From NCBI GenBank assembly GCA_029721435.1, contig CM056583.1, forward strand, positions 45,909,120 to 45,973,119: DNA of 64,000 bases, in the 5' to 3' direction. This DNA is from Gymnothorax reevesii. Its lineage: Eukaryota > Chordata > Actinopteri > Anguilliformes > Muraenidae. The notes below the pieces were generated by a model. The model was not told the DNA's origin, ran no database searches, and saw only the letters and a program-made list of their open reading frames with translations. Both the position numbers and the translations under genes were made by a program. Positions 31,624 through 43,797 of the stretch are shown here, piece after piece. Position 1 is the stretch's first letter, and every line of letters begins with the position of its first letter.

Positions 31624-33212
31624 AGGGCTACGTTCACACTGCAGGCAAATGTGGCCCAAATCTAATTTTTTTACCCCCTTTGTGACTCCGGTCTGACTTC
31701 TTTTATGACAGTTTGAACATGACAAGTCACATGGAATTTGAACTTTTCAAGTCAGATCTGGTGTGAGGTATCGTTCAGGAACCAGTCGCGAGAACACAGG
31801 ATTGTAGATGAGGAGATTTTGAGCGAGGTGGGTAGCCCCCGCAGGGCAGAAGGCAAGAGCACAGATGCCACAATCCAAAAGTCAAAATCCAGGAGGGCAG
31901 AATCAGAGTCGAAAACCAGGGCAGCAAACACAGAACTCGTAGTTAGGCAAAAACCGATTTAGTACACAGGCACAGGTATGTCAGAGAAGCAAAAATCAAA
32001 AACCAGTGGGCGTATCCAAATCGTTACCAGGGCAGCGATCACAAAAATTGTAGTCGGGCAAAAAAGGGTTCGTAAACACATGCAGCAGTAATCCAAGAAA
32101 TGCAGAGCCAAAATTGAAAGTCGGACAGTCCAGTCAGAAGAGTAACGCAATGAGAACAAGGCGGAATACAATAGCAGCACAGGTAAACACGAGAAACCTT
32201 CTGACAAGGAAGTTCTGTGAAGAGACACCTAATATACACTCCATGGAGATCACATGGTACATAGAACGCAGGTTCAGGAAATGAGACAAATTACAAAGGG
32301 TGGAACAAGAGGGAGAACCTAATCACATAAAGTAGGCCAAAACGCAGACAGGGATCACGAGGCAATCCTATAGACAAACACTCGGCTCCAGTCAAGGAGT
32401 TATAATGTGCATAGATAATGAGAAAAAGGACAGCGCATAACAGGTGTGGAAAATCCACAGAAATGCAGCAGAGAAGATTAGGGAAAGACAAGAGGCGGGG
32501 ACTAGAACAGGACGAGTGCTGAGAGCTTGTTAATCAATTAGTAAGTGCAGCTATACAATCCGTAGTGCTTGTTAGTAAGTTAGTGTTATACACAATGTTA
32601 GTTGGATTAGTAATCTTAGCGAAAACAACAAACTGTTAGTATTGGTTAGTAAAATAGAAAAGTAGAGTGAAAGAAGTATACAAGATGGGAAGGAAGGTTG
32701 AAATCCAGAAACCATTAAATCGCCCAAAAGAGTGGCATGCAGTACTGGGGCTGTGAGCAATGACAAGACAAGAGACCAGACAGGGGAAAACAAGGTGCAA
32801 TGCATGGGAGAAAGCAAAACATGGACCGAAATGTAACTATGGTTAAATGTAAAACATGGAAAGACCAAACTAAGACAATACATGAACAAATCTAGGTTAC
32901 CAAATCACAATACACAAATCAAAGAATGGTCAGACAATGCAAGGATTCAAATATGAATAAGGCAGAATATAAAAATATGGCAAAGCAGAACATGAACATG
33001 GCAGGACAGATCGGAATCATAACATCTGGGCCATTTTCAAATGTGTTACTGAATCAGATTCTTATTGGATTCTTTTGAAGGCGACCACGGTCTGAACAGC
33101 CATGTTGCGTTGAATCAAAGAGTATTATGTGAACAGCCAAACAAAAAATCCGATTTGAGCAATAAATCGGAATTGAGCATTATGGCCTGCAGTGAGAATA
33201 TAGCCCTCAGGT
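31624..33212. mobile_element. hAT-like MITE interrupted by a 1.24-kb repeat
   Basis: The left end AGGGCTACGTTCACACTGCAGG (31624) and right end CCTGCAGTGAGAATATAGCCCT (to about 33209) are inverted repeats. Interior AT-rich sequence of the miniature element lies on both sides of the inserted dispersed repeat (31771-33012). Removing the insert restores a ~350-bp element. Confidence 0.75.
31771..33012 (-). repeat. GTTATGATTC dispersed repeat, copy 2
   Basis: It aligns along its whole length with 20765-21995. On the minus strand it starts GTTATGATTCCG (33012) and ends near GGTTCCTGAAC (31771). ATC occurs at both edges, a possible 3-bp target duplication. No protein is recognised. Confidence 0.85.
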
Positions 33213-33472
33213 GAGGTTCACGACAGTTTCAACTGTTTTTTGACAGTTGGAATTATCAGGACGCTCTGGATTGAGCTGTAAAGTAAGGGTTTGAAAGCTA
33301 ATGGGGAGGGAAGAGGCGATTTTTAACCTTACTTTGGGGTAAAATCATCAAACTGTTAGTTTTTTTAAAAATCAGATTTGACTGTTGATTGAACATGCGT
33401 GGGTTTATGTCTCTGTGACCATTAATAGTGAAGTTACGGTTATTGCCCTATTCAAAACATGGGAAGCCTAGT

Positions 33473-35049
33473 TTGCTGCTAGGCGGTTGTTAGGGCATTG
33501 CTAGGTGGTTGCTAAGGTGTTCCAGGTGGTTGCTTGGTCATTGCTAGGCAGTTGCTATGGTGTTCCGGGTTGTTGCTAGGGCATTGCTAAGTGGTTGCAA
33601 TGGTGTTCAGGGTGGTTGCTAGGGCATTACTAGGTGGTTGCTATGGTGTTCTTGGTGGTTGCTAAGGCATTGCTAGGTGGTTGCTATGGTGTTCTGGATG
33701 GTTGCTAGGGCATGCTAGGCAGTTGCTATGGTGTTCCGGGTGGTTGCTAGGTGGTTGCTATGGTTTTAAGGGTGGTTGCTAGGGCACTGTTATGCACTTG
33801 CTATGGTGTTCCCGGTGGTTGCTAGGGCATTGCTAAGTGGTTGCTATGGTGTTTTGGGTGGTTGCTAGGGCATTACTAGGTGGTTGCTGTGGTGTTCTGG
33901 ATGGTTGCTTAGGCATTGCTAGGTGGTTGCTATGGTGTTCTGGGTGGTTGCTAGGTCATGGCTTGGCAGTTGCTATGGTGTTCAGAGTGGTTGCTAGGGC
34001 ACTGATAGGCAGTTGCTATGGTGCTCTTGGTGGTTGATAAGGCATTGCTAGGCGGTTACCAAGGTGTTCCGAATTGTTGCTAGGGCATTGCTAAGTGGTT
34101 GCTATGGTGTTCTGGGTGGTTGCTAGGGCATTACTAGGTGATTGCTATGGTGTTCCAGGTGGTTGCTAGGTGGTTGCTACGGTGTTACGGGTGGTTGCTA
34201 GGGCGTACTAGGCGGTTGCTGTGGTGTTCCGGGTGGTTACTAGGGTGCTGCTAGGCAGTTGCTATGGTGCTCCAGGTGGTTGGTAGGTCCTTGCTAGGCA
34301 GTTGCTATGGTGTTCTGGGTAGTTGCTAAGGCATTGCCAGGCGGTTACTAAGGTGTTCCAGGTGGTTGCTAGGTGGTTGCTATGGTGTTCCGAGTGGTTG
34401 CTAGGTGGTTGTAATGGTGTTCTCGGTGGCTGCTAGCACGTGGCTTGGCAGTTGCTATGCTGTTCCGGGTGGTTGTTAGGTGGTTGCTATGGTGTTCTGG
34501 GTGGTTGCTAGGGCGTTGCTAGCTGGTTGCTATGGTGTTCTGGGTGGTTGGTATTTGGTTGCTAAGGTGTTCGATGTAGTTGCTAGGGCATGCTAGGCGG
34601 TTGCTATGGTGTTCTGGGTGGTTACTAGGGCGCTGCTAGGCAGTTGCTATGGTGCTCCAGATGGTTGGTAGGTCATTGCTAGGCAGTTGCTATGGTGTTG
34701 TGGGTAGTTGATAAGGCATTGCTAGTTGGTTGCTAAGGTGTTCCAGGTGGTTGCTAGGTGGTTGTTATGATGTTCCAAGTGGTTGCTAGGTGGTTGCAAT
34801 GGTGTTCTGGGCGGCTGCTAGCACATTGCTTGGCAGTTGCTATGGTGTTCTGGGTGGTTGCTAGGTGGTTGCAATGGTGTTCTGGGTGGTTGCTTGGTGG
34901 TTGCTATGGTGTTCTGGGTGGTTGCTAGGGCGTTGCTAGACTGTTGCTATGGTGTTCCAGGTGTTTGGTAGGCGGTTGCTATGGTGCTTTGGGTGGGTGC
35001 TGGAGCATTGCTAGTCAGTTGTTATGGTGTTCTGGGTGGTTGCTAGGGA
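33473..35049 (+). repeat. GGTTGCTA minisatellite, ~43-bp unit
   Basis: About 1.58 kb is made of variants of GGTGGTTGCTAGGGCATTGC TAGGTGGTTGCTATGGTGTTCTG (43 bp, itself two related ~21-bp halves), roughly 35 copies with substitutions and partial units. It stays open in one plus frame for 66 codons only by composition. Expected to vary in length between individuals. Confidence 0.95.
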
Positions 35050-36202
35050 GGGATAAAAATCCATGTTTTTCGGGAATTGTGGGAAATCCATAAGTCGGAT
35101 CGCTTAGAAAAGACATACCGCACCTTTCCGGATCGAGCCGCACAACTTAATATATATATTGTATGGGCCTTCTCAAAGCTGCAAGACTAGTGGCAAACCA
35201 AAATTTTTACAGAAGAATAAGTAATAAAAATATAGGCACAGAATACTGGGGAGAGTAGTGGGCCTGCACTCAGCCCAGGCCCACTAATTAAACCTCACAC
35301 AATTGCTGTACACGTATTTATCTTAATGAATTAACAGTATTTACATACATGTTTATAGAGGTCATGCTTTTACTACTAAGATAATGTCATAGCTTTCGAA
35401 GGGAAAGATTCATGTTAGCATCAGTGAGATAGTGCTTAAACATACCGTTCATCCGCTATAATTTCGAAGTAAATTTAACCCCGTACTTACACTGTCATGG
35501 GGATGGATTATTTCACATATTTTAACTTTAAGTTACAATATTGGATTACCAGGGTCTGTCTTTATCTTCTGGATTTACCCACAACTTACCATTTTAAAGT
35601 TCTGCTGACCTGTTATATCATTCAGTGTCACGCCAGTTCTTCCTTAAAGCAAAGGTTCACCACCATGCTCATTTCAGAGCCCTTGATATTCTCAATTCTA
35701 ATGTTTAGATGAAATGAGCGTAACACATGTAACCTACAGCTGGTGTGACCAGGAGACTGAATTAGATTAAATACAATGACTGATGCAAGGAAAGGTTTTC
35801 AACAAAAAGATTTTTATTGAACAGTGGACAACAGGACGGCACAGAAATTGAAGGTGATCAACAAATTAAACAAGGAGGGGTGCAAGTATCAGTGAGTGAA
35901 CTGAGTGAGTGAACCTTGAACAACAAAGAACAAAAGAAATATGTGGCAGGGTGGTGGTGGGTTCTAGTGTGGGAGATGGCGTGATCAGTGTCAAATTAAT
36001 AAACCTTCTCTCTGTGTGGAACTAAGTGTGTGTGTGTCTGTGTGTGTGCATGCGTGCGTGTTTGTTTTCAGAACAGGGAAGAACAGTGTTGTGAATAGAA
36101 CTATAACAACTAAATGGATTTAACAGGAATGTATTGAATAGAACAGACTAGTAAACTCTTGGAACAAGAACGTAACTGTGTGGCATGAACATTTGTGGAA
36201 TT
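35050..36202. other. Intergenic; short microsatellite, no gene seen
   Basis: A (TG/CG)n microsatellite lies at 36027-36060. A TTTTTATTGAACAGTGG-type transposon end lies near 35811-35830. No gene is recognised. Confidence 0.5.
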
Positions 36203-37350
36203 ACAAATATGTTGTGATCCTGCATTTTCTGTCTTTGCCATGGCCATGTTCATATCTAGTTCAAGTTCTGTGCCTGGCTAATGCCATGAATGATTGATGC
36301 TTGTGTTTTGTGACCACTGCTTCGACTGACCATTCTTGGATTATGTATTGTGTATTTGGTTGTTAGGATTTCCTGTTTTATTATTTTCATGTTTTAGTTT
36401 ATCTAGTCTCCATGCCATGCTTCGTTTTCATAGCCATGTTTATTTTCCTTGCCATGCTTTCATTGCCATGCTTTGCACTTTGTCTCCCTCGTCGTGTCAG
36501 GTGTGTATCTTTACTCACGGTCCCTTGTCTTGCGTGCCACTCATTCGGGTGATTTATTGGTTTCTGGGTTTCAATCTTCTTTCATTATCTTGTGTTCTTC
36601 CTTCCTCTGTTTTACTGTCTTACTAACACACACTAACAGTCTGTTGTTTTTGCTAATTACTGACCAACACTAACATTGTATATTTTGACTAACTTCCTAA
36701 CAAGCACTCGGGATTGTATAGCTGCACTTACTAATTGACTAACGATCTCTCAGCAGTCGCCCTATTCTAGTCTCCGCCTCCTTTCCTTTCCCTAATTATC
36801 TCTGCTGCGATTTTCTATGGGTCTCCATAAATGCTTTGTGCTTTCCTTTCTCTAAACTATGCACTTTTAGTACTCCGTGACTGGAGCTGTTTGTCTGTCC
36901 ATAGGTTTGTCTTGTTATCCCTGTCTGCGTTTTGGCTTCGGCCAAATTCTTGTAATTAGTTTATTCCTAATGTGTCACTCCTTGATTATTGTTCCATTGA
37001 TTGCACCCAAGATGTGTGTTTGATTCGCTTCCTTGTCAGATCATTCTTCCTTGTTTCCTGTGCTATACACTTCTCTCGCCTTGATTCATAGTTATTTATT
37101 TTTCTGACTGGACCGCCCCAGACACCGAGTTTTGCCGATTCCCTGTACTTTTGCCGCATTCTTGTTTTTCGACCTCTTTTTGTCTGGCAATGATTTTGTG
37201 ATTGGTGCCCTGTGTATGACTCTGGATTTCGCCCATTGGACTCTGATTTTGGATTGCGGACATCGTACTGTTGCCAGCTCTGTTGGGGGGTTTTCCCCTT
37301 GAGGAATAAAGCCTCCTTTTTGTATTCTACTGGTTTTCGCGATTGGATCA
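36203..37350 (+). repeat. GTTATGATTC dispersed repeat, copy 3 (opposite orientation)
   Basis: Plus-strand GTTGTGATCCTGC (about 36210) starts a copy that matches the minus strand of the copies at 20765 and 31771. It shares ACTAACATTGTAT, ACTAATTGACTAAC and the GGTTTTCGCGATTGG end. AATAAAGCC near 37307 resembles a polyadenylation signal close to the end, which hints at an LTR-like unit. Long plus-strand frames are pyrimidine-rich artefacts. Confidence 0.8.
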
Positions 37351-37399
37351 TTTCGTAAAACCCAACAAAATAATTAAATAAACGGGCAGGGGACATTAC

Positions 37400-38055
37400 A
37401 AATACAATGGCCAGGAATGTTCGAAGAGGTTTGCAAATTTTAGACATCTCAGAACTTCCCACCAATTCTGTAGCCTCCATTGCCAAAAGTAGCCTCTGTC
37501 CGCTTCCGCCAGCGCCTGCCTCCACCACTGCCAGCAGCACAGGGTACCTGCAGGTTTTCAGTCAGTTAAATTTAAGACCTTTTCAAAGTCTCCCATAATT
37601 GACATGTAAGACACTCATACAATTACAAGAGTTAACAAAATTATTGCATTATTATAAAAAGGAGTTTTAAATTTAATTTGGGATTAATATAAATGTGTGA
37701 TTTGCAAAGTTTAGACATCTCAGAACCTCCCACAAACCCTATAGCCTCCATTACCATCAGCAGCCTCTGCTCGTATTAATGGTAAATTAATGGTAAGCCT
37801 ACATGGCACAATAAAATGAGCACAGAAAAATAACAGACTAACCACAGCCACCACATCTCCAAGTGTAAATCGTTTTGAAAGACCATCTTTATGTGAAATA
37901 CAACATGGCATATCATACAGCTAGCTGACTACAGCAAGATCGCTTGAAAACTAACAGCGCCTGGCATGACAAATGCAATCTGACAGATGCAATTTCATAA
38001 CAGCTTGCTAAAACATGATGGTTGTCACTTAGGTTGTCAACGTCCTAACTTGTGG
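37400..38055. repeat. Repeat with direct and remote inverted copies
   Basis: TTTGCAAATTTTAGACATCTC... (37430) is repeated at 37705 (TTTGCAAAGTTTAGACATCTC), each followed by GTAGCCTCCATT-type or TAGCCTCCATT-type sequence. The stretch 37785-38050 is the reverse complement of 49045-49310 with moderate divergence. It is a dispersed transposon fragment; the family is not identified. Confidence 0.8.
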
Positions 38056-38379
38056 TTTCATCCAATTTTATGAATAATCAGTGGTGAGGTTTTCATCCAA
38101 AATGGTTCTTGAGAGCTAAACTGAGTTATAAACTCCGCAACCGTTCATGATTTAACTTAAGACAACTGATCAAGCTAGGCTAGGTAAGAGCATGTCAAAA
38201 TCGTCAAAGCTAACTTTTAATAAAAAACTTTACCAAAACCAGTCACAGGCACCTCATCCCATCATTTACCGTCGTGATTTATATTGGTTTAGTGAGAAAT
38301 AGAAATAGAAACTCCATAGAGTTCATGACTGAATTCCCACAGCTGACCAAGCTAAACTAGAAGCAAAGAACATAAGCTT

Positions 38380-39056
38380 AAAGGGGACCTATAATGCTGA
38401 TCCTTCTTTTAACACATATTAGTAATGTTATAATTTTGGTTGTCCATGCTCAACCTCCGAAAAGTTTCTAAACATAAAATACAGGGATTTTGCCATAATC
38501 CAAGAACGTGATTTCGTGAGGGTGATTTCCTCTCTGAACAACTCCTCCTGAGATCTTCACGAGATTTGGGCAAAACCTGACGTCAGGTTGTGCCGTTCAA
38601 TTAGTACAGACCTAGCCAGAGCCAACCACTGCGCTGGACCTGCCCACGCCGGAAATTATTCTAGCAGGCACTAACAACGGCAGATCATGCTTTGCCTTTG
38701 TAGCGTCTACACTTTTGGAAATACAAAAGAAGAACCGCAGATCATTTGAGGTGCAATTTTGTCAGTATCTCTCCCAAAGCTACCTATCCGTTTACTTTTG
38801 GACGTGAAGAAAAACAAATATTTCTCTTCCAAAAGACGATGCCACCAGAAATCAGTGAGTAGCTTTTTTTTTGCTGGCAACAAACAGCCACGGCCAAAGG
38901 GAATGTTCGCTGTTTGTGCTCAGCATTTCACCAAAGACAACTTTGGATAAAGTGTTTATCCAAACCAGTGGACAGGATAAGTGTTTCAGCTGCTTCTCAA
39001 GCCTGAAGCAGTTGCATCGATCAAGTGCTCGCGCAGCCACAAGCTGTAAGTAACCA
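38380..39056 (+). pseudogene. THAP-like transposon exon remnant
   Basis: It starts near AAAGGGGACCTATAATGCT, a terminal motif of a common fish DNA transposon type. A frame with SVSLPKLPIRLLLDVKKNKY and, after GNKQPRPKGMF, AVCAQHFTKDNFG resembles the C-terminal part of a THAP zinc-finger domain (C-x-x-H-F pattern). The next piece (DKVFIQTSGQDKCF) continues in another frame. Stops in the N-terminal part make it non-functional. The assignment rests on the VCAQHF motif. Confidence 0.45.
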
Positions 39057-39839
39057 TATAACAGCAAATAATGTAAGTGAAGCTAACGTGTTATGTGTGG
39101 CTAGAAGGACCGCTAGCAATAGTTAGCACTGGCCTCAAACGCAGGCTTTGTAAAATATCTGAAGATAAAGCCTGTATCGATCGCGACTGTCCGTGACTCA
39201 CAGACACCCAAGCTGTTAGTTGCTTTAACTGCATAAGCCAACCTGACGTGATAGCCAGTTGATTGTGGCTGTAGCACAGCGACTAACGTAGCCAAGTTAC
39301 TGTTGCTAATGTTTGTGTCCTAAATATGTAAGAGTGATATCAGCAGAAATTCTACAGAAGGTGTGTGAACATAAACCTCATTTGAAGCTAACTTTTAATA
39401 CTTGTTTGTAATTTGGGATGCTTGGTACAACTGTTCACAGTAACAGAACTTGCAGTCTGTAAAACCTGTATTGCAAGGGTTTGTCTCTGTGGTTATGACC
39501 GCTCGGGCTACTGCATGTTAGTTTCCATACCGTTAATGTGTCGCCATTCTGGAATTCTGGTCCCCACCACGTGACTTTGGTCCCTTAATGCGCGTCAATT
39601 TGCATCATGATTTCACCGACAAAATAAGGCTACAGTTTGCTTACAGTCTTACTTGCGAGCTAGTTGGCTACCTAGTCGGCAATAGTATAGCTAGCGCACC
39701 AATGTATTTAGCTACATAGCCAACTGGCTAGCGAGCAGAAAAGGCAGCAGTTCGCTTTCAATGACTGAAGTATTCTCAGAAATAATGACGCCGACAAAAT
39801 AAGGCTACAGTTTGCGTACACTGTCATACTCCTTAGCGA
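39057..39839. other. No gene; direct repeat noted
   Basis: CCGACAAAATAAGGCTACAG followed by TTTGC occurs at about 39617 and again at 39791. Otherwise no structure or gene is recognised. Confidence 0.5.
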
Positions 39840-39935
39840 GCGAAAACGTGTGTATTCGCGTCTTTGCTTTGACTTTGAATGTAATCTGTTGTACGAAAAA
39901 ATCGTTTCACGTCTGGTGTGAAAGCACCTTAATTT
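39840..39935 (-). repeat. Inverse partner of the MITE end at 30626
   Basis: GCGTCTTTGCTTTGACTTTGA through CTGGTGTGAAAGCACCTTAA is the reverse complement of the 30626-30710 end. They lie 9 kb apart, so they may be separate elements rather than one. Confidence 0.6.
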
Positions 39936-42204
39936 TCCTCATTTCAGGAGGACATTCACAGTAATTATCATTAGGAATCATTAATATCTCTTCAACAATG
40001 AAAAGCTGTAGAGCCCAGTTTTATTCACATTGCATATTAGGAACGATGTAGACTATGGAAGTGTTATTTTAGGGGACTTTTTTTTCTTGGTCTTTGAAAT
40101 TATGATGCATCAACGGTACAGAAAAAAATTGCAGCTTGCGAAAAAGACACCATAAGCACCTCTCAAACAAAAAACGCCTATTATTCTTTCCACAAATTTT
40201 GATCAAAATTTTTGTTTTTACTGTCGATGTTCAACTCTTCTTTTTCTTTTTGCCAACTATCAGCAATGTTCTTTTGTGGATTGATCTGTAAAGTAGTTCT
40301 TTTCAGTATCAAGCTTGCAGGATTTTTAACAGTGCTTTTTATATGCCCAAGAAACAATACTGTCCTCCAATACCATACATGACTACACAATCCTAATCAC
40401 ATTTCATGTGATGTCATGAGCAGGTGAGATATAAAATGGCATTTACAATATACTGCTGTAAAAAAAAAATTAAGTATTTGCCTTTGTCCCTTCCTGATTT
40501 CTTATTCTTTTGCACATTTTTTACATTTCAGTGTTTCAGATCATCGAACACATTTTTATGTTAGACAAAGATAACCAGAGTAAATACAAAATGCAGTTTT
40601 AAAAATGAGGATTTCATTAATAAGGGAAAAAAGTTATCCAAACCTACCTGGCCAACTGTCAACAATAATTCATGTATGTGAACAACACAGTGGCATACAC
40701 ACTCATATGTTGCACTACCATCAGTTTTAGAGCTTGTTGACTTCACATGCACACATGAAATATGCAGTTTACATATGAACCTTGACCTCCTGACCCCAAT
40801 GGTGGGTCAGATGATCTGTACCTACATATCATTCATGAATAAGTGTCATGCAGGCTGAACATACTTTGTTTGCATTGAAGATTTACTGGAATAAACAAGT
40901 ACAAGACATGTATGTATTCAACTGCAACCTGGGGACAAATATGCCATTTCTGCTGAAGCGTGGCGTTTTTTTTTTTTTTTTTTCACACACTGATCTTAAT
41001 TCATCTTAACCTTAACTTCTTTTCAGGTAATCTTCACATAGTTATACAAAGTAGGACCAAGTTTCATTATTATTACTCATAGCATTCTTCAGTTATGGCT
41101 GACAATGCTGTTTTTATTTACATACTTAAGTTGTCTTGTGACCTCGAGCCTAACCTGAACCCCTTAAGCCTTGACTCTCTGGCTTGAAAAGGACATGATA
41201 AAAACAAAATGACTATATCTATGCAACAAATTGGTCGATTTGAATAATCTTTTTATCATAATAAAGGTAACACCTTGGGGATTTTTGTCATGGTGCAAAA
41301 AATCTGTGTATCAGTCACTGCGTCCCTTCATGAATGAAAAATCTTTTTTGCACCAAACAAAGATTTACTTTTATCTGTCATTAAATTATTCAGTTACAGT
41401 CTGAAACCCCTAAAAATTACAGCACAGAATCTCACTATTATCTGTGCCAATGTGTATTCTAACGAAGTAAATCAGAGCAAAATGAGAGGTTTGAGTTCGG
41501 GAATGTCTAGGTGGCCTCTCCAAGCTGACAGGGTGTTCTCAGATACCAAACTGTGGAACTCATTTAATTTCACTTATGGGTGATTCCGTGTCAAATCACC
41601 AGATTTCAGAGGAAGTTCCGACTGACCATCTCAGATTTTGTTCATATTTTATTATTTTAATGTCCTTGTTACTAATAACTGCTGTGCAAAATTTCAGGCC
41701 AATGTCTCCACTAGTTATGGAGATATTAAGCCTTCAAAAAGGGGATGTGGCCCCATATTTAGCATAAAAACGAGTACTACAATTAAACATCCATTGCTTG
41801 ATGGTTATTAACTTTTGAACTGTTCGCACTAAATAGTTCAAATTTTCACACGATTCTTTGATATAATAAGGCTCTGTCCACAGAAGAAGAGCTTTGTATG
41901 TGACATATTTGCAGATTTATGGCATGCCAAATATGGCTTTCTGGAATGCGCGTTTGTCCATGGTTGCACTTTTGGCTCTCTAAATCTCCAGATTGAAGGA
42001 TACCAGATGTCTAATTCTTTTTAATGTATGAGACATGTTATAGTACTATCAGGAAAACATGTTATATCTGTAACAAAAAATATACTTTCTCATGAATGGA
42101 AAAAAGCTTGTTGCGTCAGTATTTTGACTCACACATCCGGTGGGAGCAAATCCATTACAATGTAACCTTGTGAATGGCATTTTCGCATGTCATAAAACCT
42201 TCTA
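39936..42204. other. No gene seen
   Basis: AT-rich intergenic sequence with T-tracts (e.g. 40965-40983) and a GGTGATTCCGTGTCAAATCA fragment at 41579, related to 5750. No gene is recognised. Confidence 0.5.
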
Positions 42205-43797
42205 CAACCCCAATTCTGAAATAGTTGGGACAAAGTGTAAATTGTGAATAAAATCAAAACACAATGACTTTCAAATCACACCAGCCAGTATTGTATTCAC
42301 AATAGAACAGAGATAACATAGCAAATGTTTAAACTGAAAAATTTTACAATTTGATCCACAAAATGAGCTCATTTCAAATATGAAGGCTGCTACAGGTCTC
42401 AAAAAAGTTGGGACAGTACCCTGTTTACCATGGTGTAGCATCCCTTCTTTTTAACACAGAATGGAGGCATCTGGGCATTCAGGAGACAAGTTTCTTGAGT
42501 TTAGCCATTGGCATTTGATCCCACTCTTGTTTAATACAGGCTTCCAGCTGCTGGAGAGTTTTGGGTCTCTTTTGAAGGACTTTTCGTTTAATTTTATTCC
42601 AAATGTTCTCAATCGGTGAAAGATCAGGACTGCAAGCAGACTAGTTCAGTACACAGACTCTTCCATTATGAAGCCATACTGTTGTAATGTGGTTTTTCAT
42701 TATCTCGCTGAAATACACAAGGTCTTCCCTGGAATAGATGTCATCTGGAGGGGAGTATATTTTGCTCTAAAACCTTTATGTGCCTTTCAGCATTCATGTT
42801 GCTTTTTAAAACATGCAAGTGTCCCACATCATATGCACTAATGCATCCCCATACCATCAGAGATGCTGGCTTTTGAACTGAACACTGATAGCAGGAGGGG
42901 TGGTTTTTCTCCTCTTTGGCCCGGAGGACATGACACTCATGATTTCCAACAGGAATGTCAAATTTGGACTCGTCCACAGGACACTTTGCCACTTTGCTAC
43001 AGTCCATTTCAAATGAGCCTTGGCCAACAGAATAAGGCGGTGCTTCCGAATCATACTTAACAGTGGTTTCTTTTTGGCATGATAGAGGTTAGGTGGCATC
43101 TGTGGATGGCACCGCGGACTGTGTTTACAGACATTGGTTTCTTGAAGTATTCCTGGGACCATTTAGTAACGTCAATAACAGAATCATGCCGCTAAGTGAT
43201 GCAGTGGCGTCTGAGGGCCCGAAGATCATGGCATCCAGTAAAGGTCTTCGGCCTTGTCCCTTGCGCGCAGAGATTTTTCCAGTTTCCCTGAATCTTTTGA
43301 TGATGCAAAGCATTGTCGATGACGAAACCTTCAAAACCTTTGTAATTTGACGTTGAGGAAAAATGTTTTTGAAGTATTCCACAATTTTTTTTTTACGCAA
43401 GCCTTCACAGGTTGGAGAGCCTCTGGCCATCTTTACTTCTGAAAGACTCAGCCTGTCTAAGACATCTCTTTTATAGCCAATCATTTAACACACCTGCTGC
43501 CAGTTAACTTAATTGCTTGCTACATGTTCTTTTAACTGATTCTCTTATATATTATTATATTGCTTTTTCAGCCCTTTTTTCCCTGTGTCCCAACGTTTTT
43601 GAGACCTGTTACAGCCAGATAATTTGAAATAAGATCATTTCTTGGATAAAAATGTAAAAATGTCTCAGTTTCAACATTTAAAATTTTATCTCTGTTATAT
43701 TGTAAATAACATACTAGCTCATGTGATCTCAAAGTCATTGCATTTTGATTTTAACCCCAATTTAAACTTCGTCCCAACTATTTTGGAATCGGGGTTG
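42205..43797 (-). mobile_element. Tc1 element, family 1 copy B
   Basis: It is flanked by TA on both sides (42203-42204, 43798-43799). The ends CAACCCCAATTCTGAAATAGTTGG and inverse match copy A. Length 1593 bp; transposase runs on the minus strand. Confidence 0.92.
42425..43484 (-). pseudogene. Tc1 transposase, family 1 copy B, broken
   Basis: The DNA-binding half is open at 43484-43125 (ARGSPTCEGLRKKKIVEYFK; a helix-turn-helix with SSSTMLCIIKRFRETGKISA). The catalytic half is split over shifted frames (43162-42741), and the end is a stop at 42427-42425. Multiple frameshifts make it inactive. Confidence 0.85.

Noticed and set aside
33837..34037. 66-codon ORF rich in Val/Ala/Leu
   Set aside because: It is a reading of the minisatellite unit.
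36336..36673. 96- and 74-codon hydrophobic ORFs
   Set aside because: They lie in the pyrimidine-rich strand of the dispersed repeat; copies do not conserve the frame.
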